A DNA stretch of 49,797 nt, from assembly GCA_937864005.1 (NCBI GenBank), contig CALMIL010000254.1:1-49797 (forward strand), written 5' to 3'. Each line of letters begins with the position of its first letter. Position 1 is the first letter of the stretch. The translations under genes were made by a program, and so were the position numbers. The DNA comes from an uncultured Burkholderiales bacterium (lineage in GTDB: Bacteria; Pseudomonadota; Gammaproteobacteria; Burkholderiales; Burkholderiaceae_C). A model generated the notes under the pieces. The model searched no databases and was not told the DNA's origin. It saw only the letters and a list, made by a program, of their open reading frames with translations. Below, one piece after another: positions 18,543 to 27,364 of the stretch.

Positions 18543-21500
18543 TTAGCCGCTCGCCACCGAAGGCTCCTGCCCGGGCGGTGCGACGCGAAACCACGCCGCG
18601 TACATCGCCGGCAGCGCGAGCAGCGTGAGCACCGTCGCGAGGATCAGCCCGCCCATGATGGACACCGCCATCGGCCCCCAGAAGACGCTGCGCGACAGCG
18701 GAATCATCGCCAGCACCGCCGCCGCGGCGGTCAGCGCGATCGGCCGCAGCCGGCGCACGGCCGACTCGACGATCGCCGTCCAGGCCGGCAGGCCGCGCGC
18801 GCGGTCCTGCTCGATCTGGTCGATCAGGATCACCGAATTGCGCATCACCATGCCCATCAGCGCGATCACGCCGAGCAGCGCGACGAAGCCGAACGGTCGA
18901 TCCAGCAGCAGCAGCGCCGCCGCCGCGCCGGCGATGCCCAGCGGCCCGGTGAGAAAGACGAGCATCGCGCGGCTGAAGCTCTGCAACTGCAGCATCAGGA
19001 GCGTGAAGATGATGAACAGCATCAACGGCACGCCGGCGGCGATCGAGCCGGTGCCCTTGCTGCTTTGCTCGGCGGCGCCGGCCAGTTCGATGCGATAGCC
19101 GGCCGGCATCTGCTGCTCGAGCTGCCGCATCGCCGGCAGCAGTTCGCTGCTGACGGTCGGCCCCTGCTGGCCTTCGACCACGTCGCCCTGCACCGTGACG
19201 GCGTAGTTGCGGCCCTCGCGCCACATCACGCCCGGCTCCCAGCCGAAATCGACCTTCGCGATCTGGGTGATCGGGATCGCCTTGCCGCTGGCGGTGGGCA
19301 GATAGGCGTTCGCGATATCGGTGATCGCGTCGCGCTCGGCGAGCGGCTGGCGCAGCACGATGTCGATCAGCCGGTCGCCGTCGCGGTACTGGCCGACCGG
19401 CGTGCCCGACAGCACCGTTCGCGAGGCCTGCGCCAGGCCCTGGCTCGTCACGCCGAGCGCGCGTGCCTTGTCCTGGTCGACGTCCAGCCGCAGGACCTTG
19501 ACCGATTCGTTCCAGTTGTCGTTCACGCCGCGCATCTTCGGGTTGGCGCGCATCAGCGCCTTGGCGCGGTCGGCCCAGACGCGCACCTCGGCGGCGTCGA
19601 CGCCGACGACGCGGAACTGCACCGGATAGGCGACCGGCGGCCCGTTCGGCAGCAGTTTGACGCGGCTGCGGACCTCGGGAAACTCCTCCGCCAGCAGCGC
19701 CGGCAGGCGCTTGCGCAAGTGCTCGCGCTGCGCGACGCCGGCCGGCATGACGATGGCCTGGCTGACATTGCTCTGCGCGAAGATGTTTTCCAGCGGCAGA
19801 TAGAAGCGCGGCACGCCGGCGCCGACCCAGGTCGTCACGCCATTCACGCCGGGCTCCTTCATCAGCCTCGCCTCGAAGCGCCGCACCACCTCCTCGTTGG
19901 CCGCGAAGCTCGCGCCTTCGGGCAGCCACAGGTCGACCAGGATCTCGGGGCGACTCGAGTCCGGGAAGAACTGCTGCTGCACACGGCCCATGCCGGCAAG
20001 GCCGAGCAGGAAGATCGCGAGCGTCACCGCGATCGTCGTCCAGCGATGCGCGACGCACCAGTTCACCGTGGCGCGAAAGCGGGTGTAGAACGGCGTGTCG
20101 AACAGCTCGCCTTCGTGCGCCTCGCCCTCGACGCGGCTGCGCGTGCGCAGCAGCGCGGCGCCGAGGTAGGGCACGAAATAGACCGATACCAGCCAGGAGA
20201 TGACGAGCGCCGCCGCCGTCACGGCGAAGATCGCGAAGGTGTACTCGCCGGTCATCGACTTCGCCATGCCGATCGGCAGAAAGCCGGCAGCGGTGATCAG
20301 CGTGCCGGTCAGCATCGGCATCGCCGTCACGTCGTAGGCGAAGGTCGCGGCGCGCATCTTGTCGTAGCCCTCTTCGAGCTTCCTGACCATCATCTCGACC
20401 GCGATGATCGCGTCGTCGACGAGCAGGCCGAGCGCGACGATCAGCGAGCCGAGCGAGATCTTGTGCAGGCCCACGCCCCAATAGAACATCGTCACGAACG
20501 TGATCGCGAGCACGAGCGGAATCGTGATCGCGACCACCAGCCCGGGCCAGATGTCCAGGCGCAGCGGCTTCGTGTGCAGCCCGAGGCTGAGAAGGCTGAC
20601 GGCGAGCACGATCAGCACCGCCTCGATCAGCACGCGCACGAATTCGTTCACCGAGGACGTCACCGCGCGCGGCTGATCCTGGATCTGCATCATCTCGATG
20701 CCGTGCGGCAGATCGCGTTCGATGCGGCCGACCTCGGCGCGCAGCGCTTCGCCGAGCCGCACGATGTCGCCGCCCTTGGCCATCGAGATGCCGACCGCGA
20801 TCACCTCGCGCCCCTGGTGGCGCACCTTGACCTGCGGCGGATCGACATACTCGCGCCGAATCTCGGCCAGATCGCCGAGCCGCAGCGTGCTCGCGGCGCC
20901 GGTCGCCGGGTTGACGGCGCGGATCGGAAACGCCCGCAGCGCCTCGACGCTCGTGAACTGGCCGCCGACGCGGACCTGCAGGTTCTCGCTGCCGGCGTCG
21001 AGCACGCCGGCGCTCTCGACCGCGTTCTGCGCGCCGAGTTGCGCCAGCACCTGGTTCAGGTCCAGACCCAGCTCGGCGCTGCGCCGCTGCGAGATCTCGA
21101 CGAAGAGCTTCTCGTCCTGCACGCCGAACAGCTCGACCTTCGCCACGTCGGGCACCTGCAGCAGCGCATGGCGCACACGCTCGGCGTGCTGGCGCAGTTC
21201 CTCCGGCGAAAAGCCGTCCGCGGCGAGCGCGTAGATCGAGCCGTAGACGTCGCCGAAATCGTCGTTGAAGAACGGCCCGGCGACGCCCGCCGGCAGCGTG
21301 CCGCGCATGTCGCCGATGCGCTTGCGCACCTGATACCAGATGCCGGCCACTTCGGCCGGCGGCGACGAATCCTTGATCTCGAAGATCGTCACCGACTCGC
21401 CGGGCTTGGTATAGCTGCGGATCCTGTCGGCGTACGGCGCCTCCTGCAGCGTGCGTTCGACCTTGGCGGTGACCTGCTCGGCCATCTGCTGGGCGCTCGC

Positions 21501-21686
21501 GCCGGGCCAGTAGGCGCGCACCACCATCAACCGGAAGGTGAACGGCGGGTCCTCGTCCTGGCCGAGCTGGAAATAGGCCACCGCGCCCATCAGCAGCAGG
21601 GCGACCATCAGATAGCGCGTCAGCGCCGCGTGCTCGAGCGCCCAGCGCGAGATGTTGAAGCGCGAGGTCCGCGTCGGCGATTGCAT
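18543..21686 (-). CDS. RND-family efflux permease (AcrB/MexF-like)
   Basis: A 1047-residue inner-membrane proton-driven exporter with two repeats of one plus five transmembrane segments and large periplasmic loops. The proton-relay aspartates are in SLIVALGLLVDDAIIAVEMM (TM4). Typical porter segments include YWPGASAQQMAEQVTAKVE near the N-terminus and MRNSVILIDQIEQDRARG in the second half. It forms an operon with its periplasmic adaptor 16 bp upstream. No outer-membrane channel gene follows, so it probably borrows a TolC-like partner. The sequence resembles the heavy multidrug group rather than metal pumps, because TM4 lacks the metal-type signature. The substrate is unknown. Confidence 0.93.
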   Translation of the reverse strand: MQSPTRTSRFNISRWALEHAALTRYLMVALLLMGAVAYFQLGQDEDPPFTFRLMVVRAYWPGASAQQMAEQVTAKVERTLQEAPYADRIRSYTKPGESVTIFEIKDSSPPAEVAGIWYQVRKRIGDMRGTLPAGVAGPFFNDDFGDVYGSIYALAADGFSPEELRQHAERVRHALLQVPDVAKVELFGVQDEKLFVEISQRRSAELGLDLNQVLAQLGAQNAVESAGVLDAGSENLQVRVGGQFTSVEALRAFPIRAVNPATGAASTLRLGDLAEIRREYVDPPQVKVRHQGREVIAVGISMAKGGDIVRLGEALRAEVGRIERDLPHGIEMMQIQDQPRAVTSSVNEFVRVLIEAVLIVLAVSLLSLGLHTKPLRLDIWPGLVVAITIPLVLAITFVTMFYWGVGLHKISLGSLIVALGLLVDDAIIAVEMMVRKLEEGYDKMRAATFAYDVTAMPMLTGTLITAAGFLPIGMAKSMTGEYTFAIFAVTAAALVISWLVSVYFVPYLGAALLRTRSRVEGEAHEGELFDTPFYTRFRATVNWCVAHRWTTIAVTLAIFLLGLAGMGRVQQQFFPDSSRPEILVDLWLPEGASFAANEEVVRRFEARLMKEPGVNGVTTWVGAGVPRFYLPLENIFAQSNVSQAIVMPAGVAQREHLRKRLPALLAEEFPEVRSRVKLLPNGPPVAYPVQFRVVGVDAAEVRVWADRAKALMRANPKMRGVNDNWNESVKVLRLDVDQDKARALGVTSQGLAQASRTVLSGTPVGQYRDGDRLIDIVLRQPLAERDAITDIANAYLPTASGKAIPITQIAKVDFGWEPGVMWREGRNYAVTVQGDVVEGQQGPTVSSELLPAMRQLEQQMPAGYRIELAGAAEQSSKGTGSIAAGVPLMLFIIFTLLMLQLQSFSRAMLVFLTGPLGIAGAAAALLLLDRPFGFVALLGVIALMGMVMRNSVILIDQIEQDRARGLPAWTAIVESAVRRLRPIALTAAAAVLAMIPLSRSVFWGPMAVSIMGGLILATVLTLLALPAMYAAWFRVAPPGQEPSVASG

Positions 21687-21702
21687 GCCGGCCCCCGCCG
21701 CG

Positions 21703-22821
21703 TCAGCGCGCCGTGCCGCCGGCCGGCGCCGCGGGGTCGGCGTAGCGCTTGACCTTCTCGCCCGCGTTGAGCGTATGCGTGCCGGCGGTAACGACGGCCT
21801 GGCCGGCTGCCAGGCCGCTCGCGACGACGACGCTGTTGCCGTCCGCCCCGGCGACGACGATCGGCTGCGGGCTGACCGTCATCGCCTTCTCGTCGAGCAC
21901 CCAGACGACCGTCCTGCCCTGCGATTGCGCCACCGCCGAGAGCGGCAGCCGGATCGTATGGTCGGCCTTCGGCAGTTCGAAGACGACGGTCGCCGTCTGG
22001 CCGAGCTGCACCGGCGCACGGCCGATATCGGCCTTCGCGAGAAAGGTCCGCGTCGTCGGATCGGCAGCGGCCGCGACCTCGCGCAGCGTCGCCGCAAGCG
22101 GCTCGCCGCCGCTCCAGAGCCTGACCACGAGCGCACCCTGGCGGTCGCCCAGCGCGCGCAGCAGCGCGACCTTGTCTTCCGGCACCGAGAACACCGCGTC
22201 GCGCGGCCCGTCGTGGGCGAGCCGAAGTACCGGCGTGCCGGCCGCGACGACCATCCCCGGCTCGGCCTCGACGGCGGTGATCACGCCCGCGGCGTCGGCG
22301 ACGAGGCTCGCATACGCCGTCTGGTTGCCTTGCAGCGCGGCCTGCGCGCGCGCCTGGTCGAGCGCCGACTGCGCCGACTTGAACGTCGCTTCGCGGCGCT
22401 CGAGGTCGGCGGCGCTGATGAACCCCTGCGCCTTCAACCCCTGGAAGCGCTCGAGGTCGGCGCTCGCCTGATCGCGGTTGACCTGCGCCGCGGCCAATGC
22501 GGCGTGCGCCGCATCCTGCCCGAGGCGGGCGTCCTGCGGGTCGAGCTCGGCAAGTCTCTGGCCCGCCTTCACGCTGTCGCCGAGATCGACGTTGCGGCGC
22601 GCGATCTTGCCGCCGATCCGAAACCCGAGACGCGATTCGGTCCGGGCGCGGATCTCGGCCGCATATTCGAGCGTCATGCCGCTCGTCTCGCCGGCGATCG
22701 TCATGGTCTTGACGGCACGCACCGGCTCGGCCGCCGGCTCGGTGCGCGAACAGGCGGCGACGGCCAGCGCCGCGACGACGACGAGCGATGCAATGGACGA
22801 GCGCGCGATGGGCTGTGTCAT
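21703..22821 (-). CDS. RND efflux periplasmic adaptor (membrane fusion protein, lipoprotein)
   Basis: A 372-residue HlyD/AcrA-like adaptor. The signal peptide ends in lipobox LAVAAC (Cys24), so it is lipid-anchored. Split biotinyl-lipoyl halves (GFRIGGKIARRNVDLGDSVKAGQRLAELDP, and AGVITAVEAEPGMVVAAGTPVLRLA) flank an alpha-helical hairpin of Ala/Gln-rich heptads. Beta-barrel and membrane-proximal domains follow. It links the RND pump to an outer-membrane channel. It is the first gene of the operon. The 174 bp up to hpnC carry a TetR-type palindrome that could control it. Confidence 0.92.
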   Translation of the reverse strand: MTQPIARSSIASLVVVAALAVAACSRTEPAAEPVRAVKTMTIAGETSGMTLEYAAEIRARTESRLGFRIGGKIARRNVDLGDSVKAGQRLAELDPQDARLGQDAAHAALAAAQVNRDQASADLERFQGLKAQGFISAADLERREATFKSAQSALDQARAQAALQGNQTAYASLVADAAGVITAVEAEPGMVVAAGTPVLRLAHDGPRDAVFSVPEDKVALLRALGDRQGALVVRLWSGGEPLAATLREVAAAADPTTRTFLAKADIGRAPVQLGQTATVVFELPKADHTIRLPLSAVAQSQGRTVVWVLDEKAMTVSPQPIVVAGADGNSVVVASGLAAGQAVVTAGTHTLNAGEKVKRYADPAAPAGGTAR

Positions 22822-22886
22822 CTTCCGAGACCGGGTTGCGCGCCGCCGGCCTCTTCACCGCGAGCGCTGTTCGCACATTTCAAATG

Positions 22887-22900
22887 ACTGACTGGTCAGT
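22887..22900. promoter_or_regulatory. TetR-type operator palindrome upstream of the RND operon
   Basis: ACTGAC-TG-GTCAGT, a perfect 6-bp-arm palindrome in an AT-richer patch between the divergent efflux adaptor and hpnC. Such TGAC/GTCA palindromes are typical sites of AcrR-like TetR regulators of RND pumps. No tetR gene lies in the window. Confidence 0.55.
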
Positions 22901-22995
22901 ACTGTAATTCGAGCGAACCCGGCCTGTCAAACGCCGCCGCGCCGCCGACGATCGCTTCGGCGGCCGGTGCCCACCAGCATGGACAATGCGCGACT

Positions 22996-23850
22996 GTGAG
23001 CGTCGATCACTACGAGAACTTTCCTGTCGCATCGTGGCTGTGTCCGCAGGCGCTGCGGCCGGCGGTGCGCGCCATCTACGCCTATGCGCGCACGGCCGAC
23101 GATCTGGCCGACGAAGGCGACGCGCCGGCCGCGCAGCGGCTCGCCGATCTGGCGGACTACGAGGCCGACCTGCTGGCGGCCGCCGCCGGGCACACGCCGT
23201 CGCCACGCTGGCGTGCGGTATTCGATCCGCTCGGCCCGATCATCGCCCGGCACGCGCTGCCGCTGCCGCACTTCACCGATCTGCTGAGCGCCTTCCGGCA
23301 GGATGTGGTGCCGCACCGCTACGCCGACCGCGCCGACCTGCTGGACTACTGCCGCCGCTCGGCGCACCCGGTCGGGCGGCTGATGCTGCATCTGTACGGC
23401 GTCGCCGATGACGACGCCCTTGCCCGCTCGGATGCGATCTGCGGCGCGCTGCAGCTCGCCAATTTCTGGCAGGACCTGAGCGTGGACCGCCGGCGCGGGC
23501 GCCTGTATGTGCCGCTCGCCGACGCGCAGCGCTTCGGCGTCGCGCCCGGCGATCTGCTCGCAGGCAGCGACAGTGCGCGCGTTCGCGCGCTGGTCGCCGA
23601 GCTCGTCGGCTGGACGCGCGAGCTGATGCAAGCCGGTGCGCCGCTCGTGCACCGCATCGCGGGCCGCGCCGGCTGGGAGCTGCGCTTCGTCGTGCAGGGC
23701 GGGCTGCGCATCCTGGAGCGCATCGAGCAGGCCGGCTTCGACGTCCTCCAGCATCGGCCCGCGCTCGGCTGGCAAGACGCACCGCGGCTTGCGGCACGCG
23801 CGCTCGCGATGCGGCCCGCGGCCCGCGCGGTACGCGAGGAGCACGCATGA
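22996..23850 (+). CDS. hpnC: Squalene synthase HpnC (hydroxysqualene-forming step of hopanoid pathway)
   Basis: A 284-residue squalene/phytoene synthase-fold protein. The two metal/diphosphate regions are YARTADDLADEGD and NFWQDLSVDRRRGRLYVP. In the characterised three-enzyme pathway HpnD makes presqualene diphosphate, HpnC converts it to hydroxysqualene and HpnE reduces that to squalene. The start is GTG at 22996. The stop overlaps the hpnD ATG by 4 bp (ATGA), so translation is coupled. HpnC is distinguished from HpnD by its position and by the ENFPVASWLCPQALRPAV N-terminus. Confidence 0.93.
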   Translation: MSVDHYENFPVASWLCPQALRPAVRAIYAYARTADDLADEGDAPAAQRLADLADYEADLLAAAAGHTPSPRWRAVFDPLGPIIARHALPLPHFTDLLSAFRQDVVPHRYADRADLLDYCRRSAHPVGRLMLHLYGVADDDALARSDAICGALQLANFWQDLSVDRRRGRLYVPLADAQRFGVAPGDLLAGSDSARVRALVAELVGWTRELMQAGAPLVHRIAGRAGWELRFVVQGGLRILERIEQAGFDVLQHRPALGWQDAPRLAARALAMRPAARAVREEHA

Positions 23851-24695
23851 CGCCCGAAGAGTACGTGCAGCAGAAGGCGACGCGCAGCGGGTCGAGCTTC
23901 TACTACGCATTCCTCTTCCTGCCGCCGGCGCGGCGCGCCGCGATCACGGCGTTCTACGCCTTCTGCCGCGAGGTCGACGATATCGTCGACGAGGTGAGCG
24001 ACCCCAGTGTCGCGGCCACCAAACTGGCCTGGTGGCGCGGCGAGGTGGCGGCGAGCTTCGGCGGGCATCCGAGCCATCCGGTGATGCAGGCGCTGATGCA
24101 GCACGCGGGCGACTACGGCATCGCGCCGACCCATCTCGACGCCGTGATCGACGGCTGCGAGATGGATCTGAACCAGTCGCGCTACCTCGACTACGCCGCG
24201 CTCGAGCGCTACTGTCATCTGGTCGCGGGCGTCGTCGGCGAGGTGGCGGCGAATATCTTCGGCCGCAGCGAGGAGGCGACGATCGCCTACGCACACCGGC
24301 TCGGCCGCGCGCTGCAGCTCACCAATATCATCCGCGACGTCGGCGACGATGCGCGGCGCGGGCGGATCTACCTGCCGCTTGCCGAGCTGCAGCGCTTCGA
24401 TGTCAAGGCCCACGAGTTGCTGCGCACCGCCGCGCCCTACGCCTACGGCGATCGCTTCGACGCCTTGATGCGCTTCCAGGCCGAACGCGCGCACCGCTGC
24501 TACGACGAGGCATTCGCGCTCCTGCCAGCGGTCGACCGCGAGGCGCAAAAGCCCGGCCTGATGATGGCCAATATCTACCGCACACTGCTGCGCGAGATCG
24601 AAGCCGAGAATTTCCAGGTCCTGCACCAGCGCATCTCGCTGACCCCGGTGCGCAAGCTCTGGATCGCGATGCGCACCAACTGGCGCGGGCAGTAG
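23847..24695 (+). CDS. hpnD: Presqualene diphosphate synthase HpnD
   Basis: A 282-residue isoprenoid synthase. The first aspartate-rich motif is FCREVDDIVDEV and the second is NIIRDVGDDARRGRIYLP, both intact, as expected for the enzyme that condenses two farnesyl diphosphates. The N-terminus TPEEYVQQKATRSGSSFYYAFLFLPP is typical of HpnD. It lies inside the hpnC-hpnD-hpnE operon and overlaps hpnC by 4 bp; GAGGAG precedes its ATG. Confidence 0.94.
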   Translation: MTPEEYVQQKATRSGSSFYYAFLFLPPARRAAITAFYAFCREVDDIVDEVSDPSVAATKLAWWRGEVAASFGGHPSHPVMQALMQHAGDYGIAPTHLDAVIDGCEMDLNQSRYLDYAALERYCHLVAGVVGEVAANIFGRSEEATIAYAHRLGRALQLTNIIRDVGDDARRGRIYLPLAELQRFDVKAHELLRTAAPYAYGDRFDALMRFQAERAHRCYDEAFALLPAVDREAQKPGLMMANIYRTLLREIEAENFQVLHQRISLTPVRKLWIAMRTNWRGQ

Positions 24696-24720
24696 TGCGC
24701 GATCGCACGCCGTCGATCCG

Positions 24721-26112
24721 ATGCCGGGCTTGACCCGCCGGCCGATGCACCTGGCCGTGATCGGCGCCGGCTGGGCGGGCCTTGCCGCCGCCGTCGAAGC
24801 CACCGCGCGCGGCCACCGCGTGATGCTCGCCGAAATGGCGCCGGCCGCGGGCGGCCGGGCACGGCGCGCGGGCACCGACGGCGGCCTGCCGCTCGACAAC
24901 GGCCAGCACATCCTGATCGGCGCCTACACCGAGACCTTGCGCCTGATGCGGCAGGTCGGCGTCGAGCCGCGGGACGCGCTGCTGCGCATGCCGCTCACGC
25001 TCGCCTTTGCCGACGGCGGCGTACTCGCGCTGCCCGCCGGCCGTCCGGCAACGGCATTTGCACGCGCCGTGCTCGCACGCCGCGGCTGGCGCTGGCGCGA
25101 ACGCCTCGCCCTGCTGCTGGCCGCCAGCGGCTGGGCGCGCGGCGGCTTCGGCTGCGACCCGGGCCTGAGCGTCGCGCAACTCACCGCCGCGCTGCCGGCG
25201 CGCATCCGCGCCGAACTGATCGATCCGCTGTGCATCGCCGCGCTCAATACACCGGCGGCGACGGCGAGCGCAAGCGTCTTCCTGCGCGTGCTGCGCGATG
25301 CGCTTTTCTCCGGCCCGGGGTCGGCGGACCTGCTGCTGCCGCGCGTCGATCTGAGTGCGCTATGGCCCGACGCAGCGCTCGCCTGGCTCGAAGCGCGTGG
25401 CGCCGATATCCGTCTGGCGCGCCGCGTGGCGCGCATCGAGCCCGACCTGCAGGGCACTAATCAGCGCGGTGCCGGCTGGCGCGTCGACGGCGAGCGGTTC
25501 GATGCCGTCGTGCTCGCCTCAAGCAGCGTCGAAGCGGCCCGGCTCGCCAGACCCGTCGCGCCGGCCTGGGCCGAGCGCGCCGCCGCGCTGCGCCACGAAC
25601 CGATCGCGACCGTCGTCCTGCGCGCCAGGGGCGCCCGGCTGTCGCACCCGCTGCTCGCGCTGCGCGAGAGTGCGGCCGAACCGGCGCAGTTCGTGCTGGA
25701 CCTCGGCCGGCTGCGCGGCATCGATGGTGTATTCGCCTTCGTCATCAGCGGCGCGTCAGCGTGGACCGCGCGCGGCAGCGAGGCGACCGCGCGGGCCGTG
25801 CTGGAACAGGCGCGCCGGGCGCTCGCCGGCCAGGTACACACGGCGTTCGAACGGGTTCGGATCTTCACCGAGAAGCGGGCCACCTTCCTGTGCATGCCGG
25901 ATCTGCAACGCCCGGCGCAGCCGGTCGCGCGCCGTCTGGTCGCCGCCGGGGACTACGTCGCGGGGCCGTATCCGGCGACGCTCGAAGGCGCGGTGCGCTC
26001 GGGCGTCGGCGCAATCGACGCGCTGGAAAACGAGGCCGCAAGCAGCGAAGCGCCGGCTCAGCGGCGCGCGAACGGCGCGGCGAGCGGCTCGCCGATGAAG
26101 ACGCCCTGCTGA
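24721..26112 (+). CDS. hpnE: Hydroxysqualene dehydroxylase HpnE
   Basis: A 463-residue FAD-dependent oxidoreductase of the phytoene desaturase/amine oxidase type. The dinucleotide fold is LAVIGAGWAGLAAAVEA, then GGRARR and DNGQHILIGAY, hallmarks of HpnE. The C-terminal FAD segment is AGDYVAGPYPATLEGAVRSG. It completes squalene synthesis; squalene-hopene cyclase is not in this window. The start may be 24721 or the in-frame ATG at 24745. Its 3' end overlaps the convergent TIGR03790-like gene by 55 bp, an unusually deep tail-to-tail overlap. The last ~15 residues are therefore dictated by both strands. Confidence 0.93.
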   Translation: MPGLTRRPMHLAVIGAGWAGLAAAVEATARGHRVMLAEMAPAAGGRARRAGTDGGLPLDNGQHILIGAYTETLRLMRQVGVEPRDALLRMPLTLAFADGGVLALPAGRPATAFARAVLARRGWRWRERLALLLAASGWARGGFGCDPGLSVAQLTAALPARIRAELIDPLCIAALNTPAATASASVFLRVLRDALFSGPGSADLLLPRVDLSALWPDAALAWLEARGADIRLARRVARIEPDLQGTNQRGAGWRVDGERFDAVVLASSSVEAARLARPVAPAWAERAAALRHEPIATVVLRARGARLSHPLLALRESAAEPAQFVLDLGRLRGIDGVFAFVISGASAWTARGSEATARAVLEQARRALAGQVHTAFERVRIFTEKRATFLCMPDLQRPAQPVARRLVAAGDYVAGPYPATLEGAVRSGVGAIDALENEAASSEAPAQRRANGAASGSPMKTPC

Positions 26113-27275
26113 GGCCAGGCGACGCTCTTCCAGTACGCCTCGATCACGCTCGCGCCCTGCGCATACTGCAGCAGCAGCACCTGGCCGAACGGAAATTTCT
26201 GCGGATGCGAGCAGGGCTCGCTCACCGTGCCGTAGCTCGCCGTTGCACCGGAGGCGATCCAGGCGGTCGCGCTCATCTGGCTGCCGCTGCCGTCGATCAC
26301 GCCACCGGTCGACGTCAGGTGATCTCCCACCCCGCCCGGCACCCAGCCGATGGTGTCGAGCTTGGCGACGCGCACCAGGCCGGTGAGGTAGAGCACGACG
26401 CGATCGACATCCTCGAGCGCGGCCGTCTTCTCGACGTGCACGTCGATGCCGAGGCGGTCGAGCCGGCCTGGCGGCGGAAAAAATACTGCGCGCGAACTGC
26501 GCGCCCGATCCGGCGTGATGACGAACCAGGCGTTCACCGGCGGCGTGCCGCGCAGCCCAAGCGTGTGGTCGGACGCGACGCCGCGCTCGATCATCGCCTT
26601 CGCGCTGGCCACGTCGTCCGCCGCGAGCAGCATCGACAGGCGCAGGCCGAGGTCGGTATACGGCCGCGCCGATGCCGAGTTGAAGTATGGCGAGAAGCGC
26701 AGCGGCGGCTCGCAGCTGCGCTCGCAGAGTTCGCCGTCGAAGCCGAGCCCGAGCGCGGCCGTGATCGAGTTGCAGGCCACCGCAAAGGGCTTTACCCAGG
26801 CCAGCGCAAGCGCCTGGATATCGGTCCCGAAATAGGCCGAGACCTTGCGGTCGAAGGCGCGGAATTCTTCCGGCGTCAGCCGTGCCCGCAGCGGCAGTTC
26901 GACCCGCAGCACCTGCTCCGGCGCGAGCTTGCGGGCCCGGATGTAGAACTCACCGACCTCGACCGAATAGGGGTCGGCGGTATTGATGACGAGGCCGAGA
27001 TCCTTGCTCGTGAGCCGGCCGGCGACGCGCGGTACGGCGATCCAGGCGGGCGCGCGCGCCGCCGATGCCGGCGATGCCGGTGTCGAAGAAGGCGATGGCG
27101 CGGTGGAAGGCAGGGACGGCGCCGTTTCGCTGGCGGGCGGCGCGGTTTGTGCAGCGGCCGCAGCGGGTGGTTTGCCTTGCGCGGAGACGCCGCATCCGCA
27201 AAGCAGCGCGGCGACGACGAGCCACAGGCCCGCGCCTCCGGACCGCAGCCAATCGGCAGTCATTTCGATGCGCAT
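26058..27275 (-). CDS. TIGR03790-like uncharacterised secreted lipoprotein
   Basis: A 405-residue protein whose N-terminus has a hydrophobic segment and lipobox LLCGCG (Cys ~28). A long Ala/Pro/Ser/Thr-rich linker (residues ~35-75) is likely disordered and spans the periplasm. The core reads DLGLVINTADPYSVEVGEFYIRARKL, then FGTDIQALALAWVKPFAVACNSITAALGLGFD and PPLRFSPYFNS, which I recognise as the TIGR03790 family, without known function. Several cysteines (CNSI, CERSCEPP, CSHP) suggest disulfides. It is divergent from the iclR-type regulator 89 bp away, with a palindrome between them. An in-frame ATG at 27260 is an alternative start. Confidence 0.82.
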   Translation of the reverse strand: MRIEMTADWLRSGGAGLWLVVAALLCGCGVSAQGKPPAAAAAQTAPPASETAPSLPSTAPSPSSTPASPASAARAPAWIAVPRVAGRLTSKDLGLVINTADPYSVEVGEFYIRARKLAPEQVLRVELPLRARLTPEEFRAFDRKVSAYFGTDIQALALAWVKPFAVACNSITAALGLGFDGELCERSCEPPLRFSPYFNSASARPYTDLGLRLSMLLAADDVASAKAMIERGVASDHTLGLRGTPPVNAWFVITPDRARSSRAVFFPPPGRLDRLGIDVHVEKTAALEDVDRVVLYLTGLVRVAKLDTIGWVPGGVGDHLTSTGGVIDGSGSQMSATAWIASGATASYGTVSEPCSHPQKFPFGQVLLLQYAQGASVIEAYWKSVAWPQQGVFIGEPLAAPFARR

Positions 27276-27333
27276 CGGTGGATGACCCGAATCGGTTGCG
27301 GCGTGTTCCGGCGGATTCCACTTTCCGTCACCT

Positions 27334-27352
27334 GGTTTCGCGATACAAAACC
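27334..27352. promoter_or_regulatory. IclR-type operator palindrome between TIGR03790-like gene and iclR
   Basis: GGTTTCG-CGATA-CAAAACC: 7-bp arms with one mismatch around a 5-bp centre, 12 bp upstream of the regulator's ATG and in the only non-coding DNA between two divergent genes. TTTCG-N5-CGAAA-like sites are common for IclR regulators. Autoregulation is an inference. Confidence 0.5.
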
Positions 27353-27364
27353 GGGTGAGGCAAA

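Noticed and set aside
18198..21752. 1184-residue plus-strand open frame
   Set aside because: It is the antisense of the RND permease, with Arg/His/Asp/Gln-rich low-information protein typical of GC-rich shadow frames; the minus strand has an intact AcrB-like protein.
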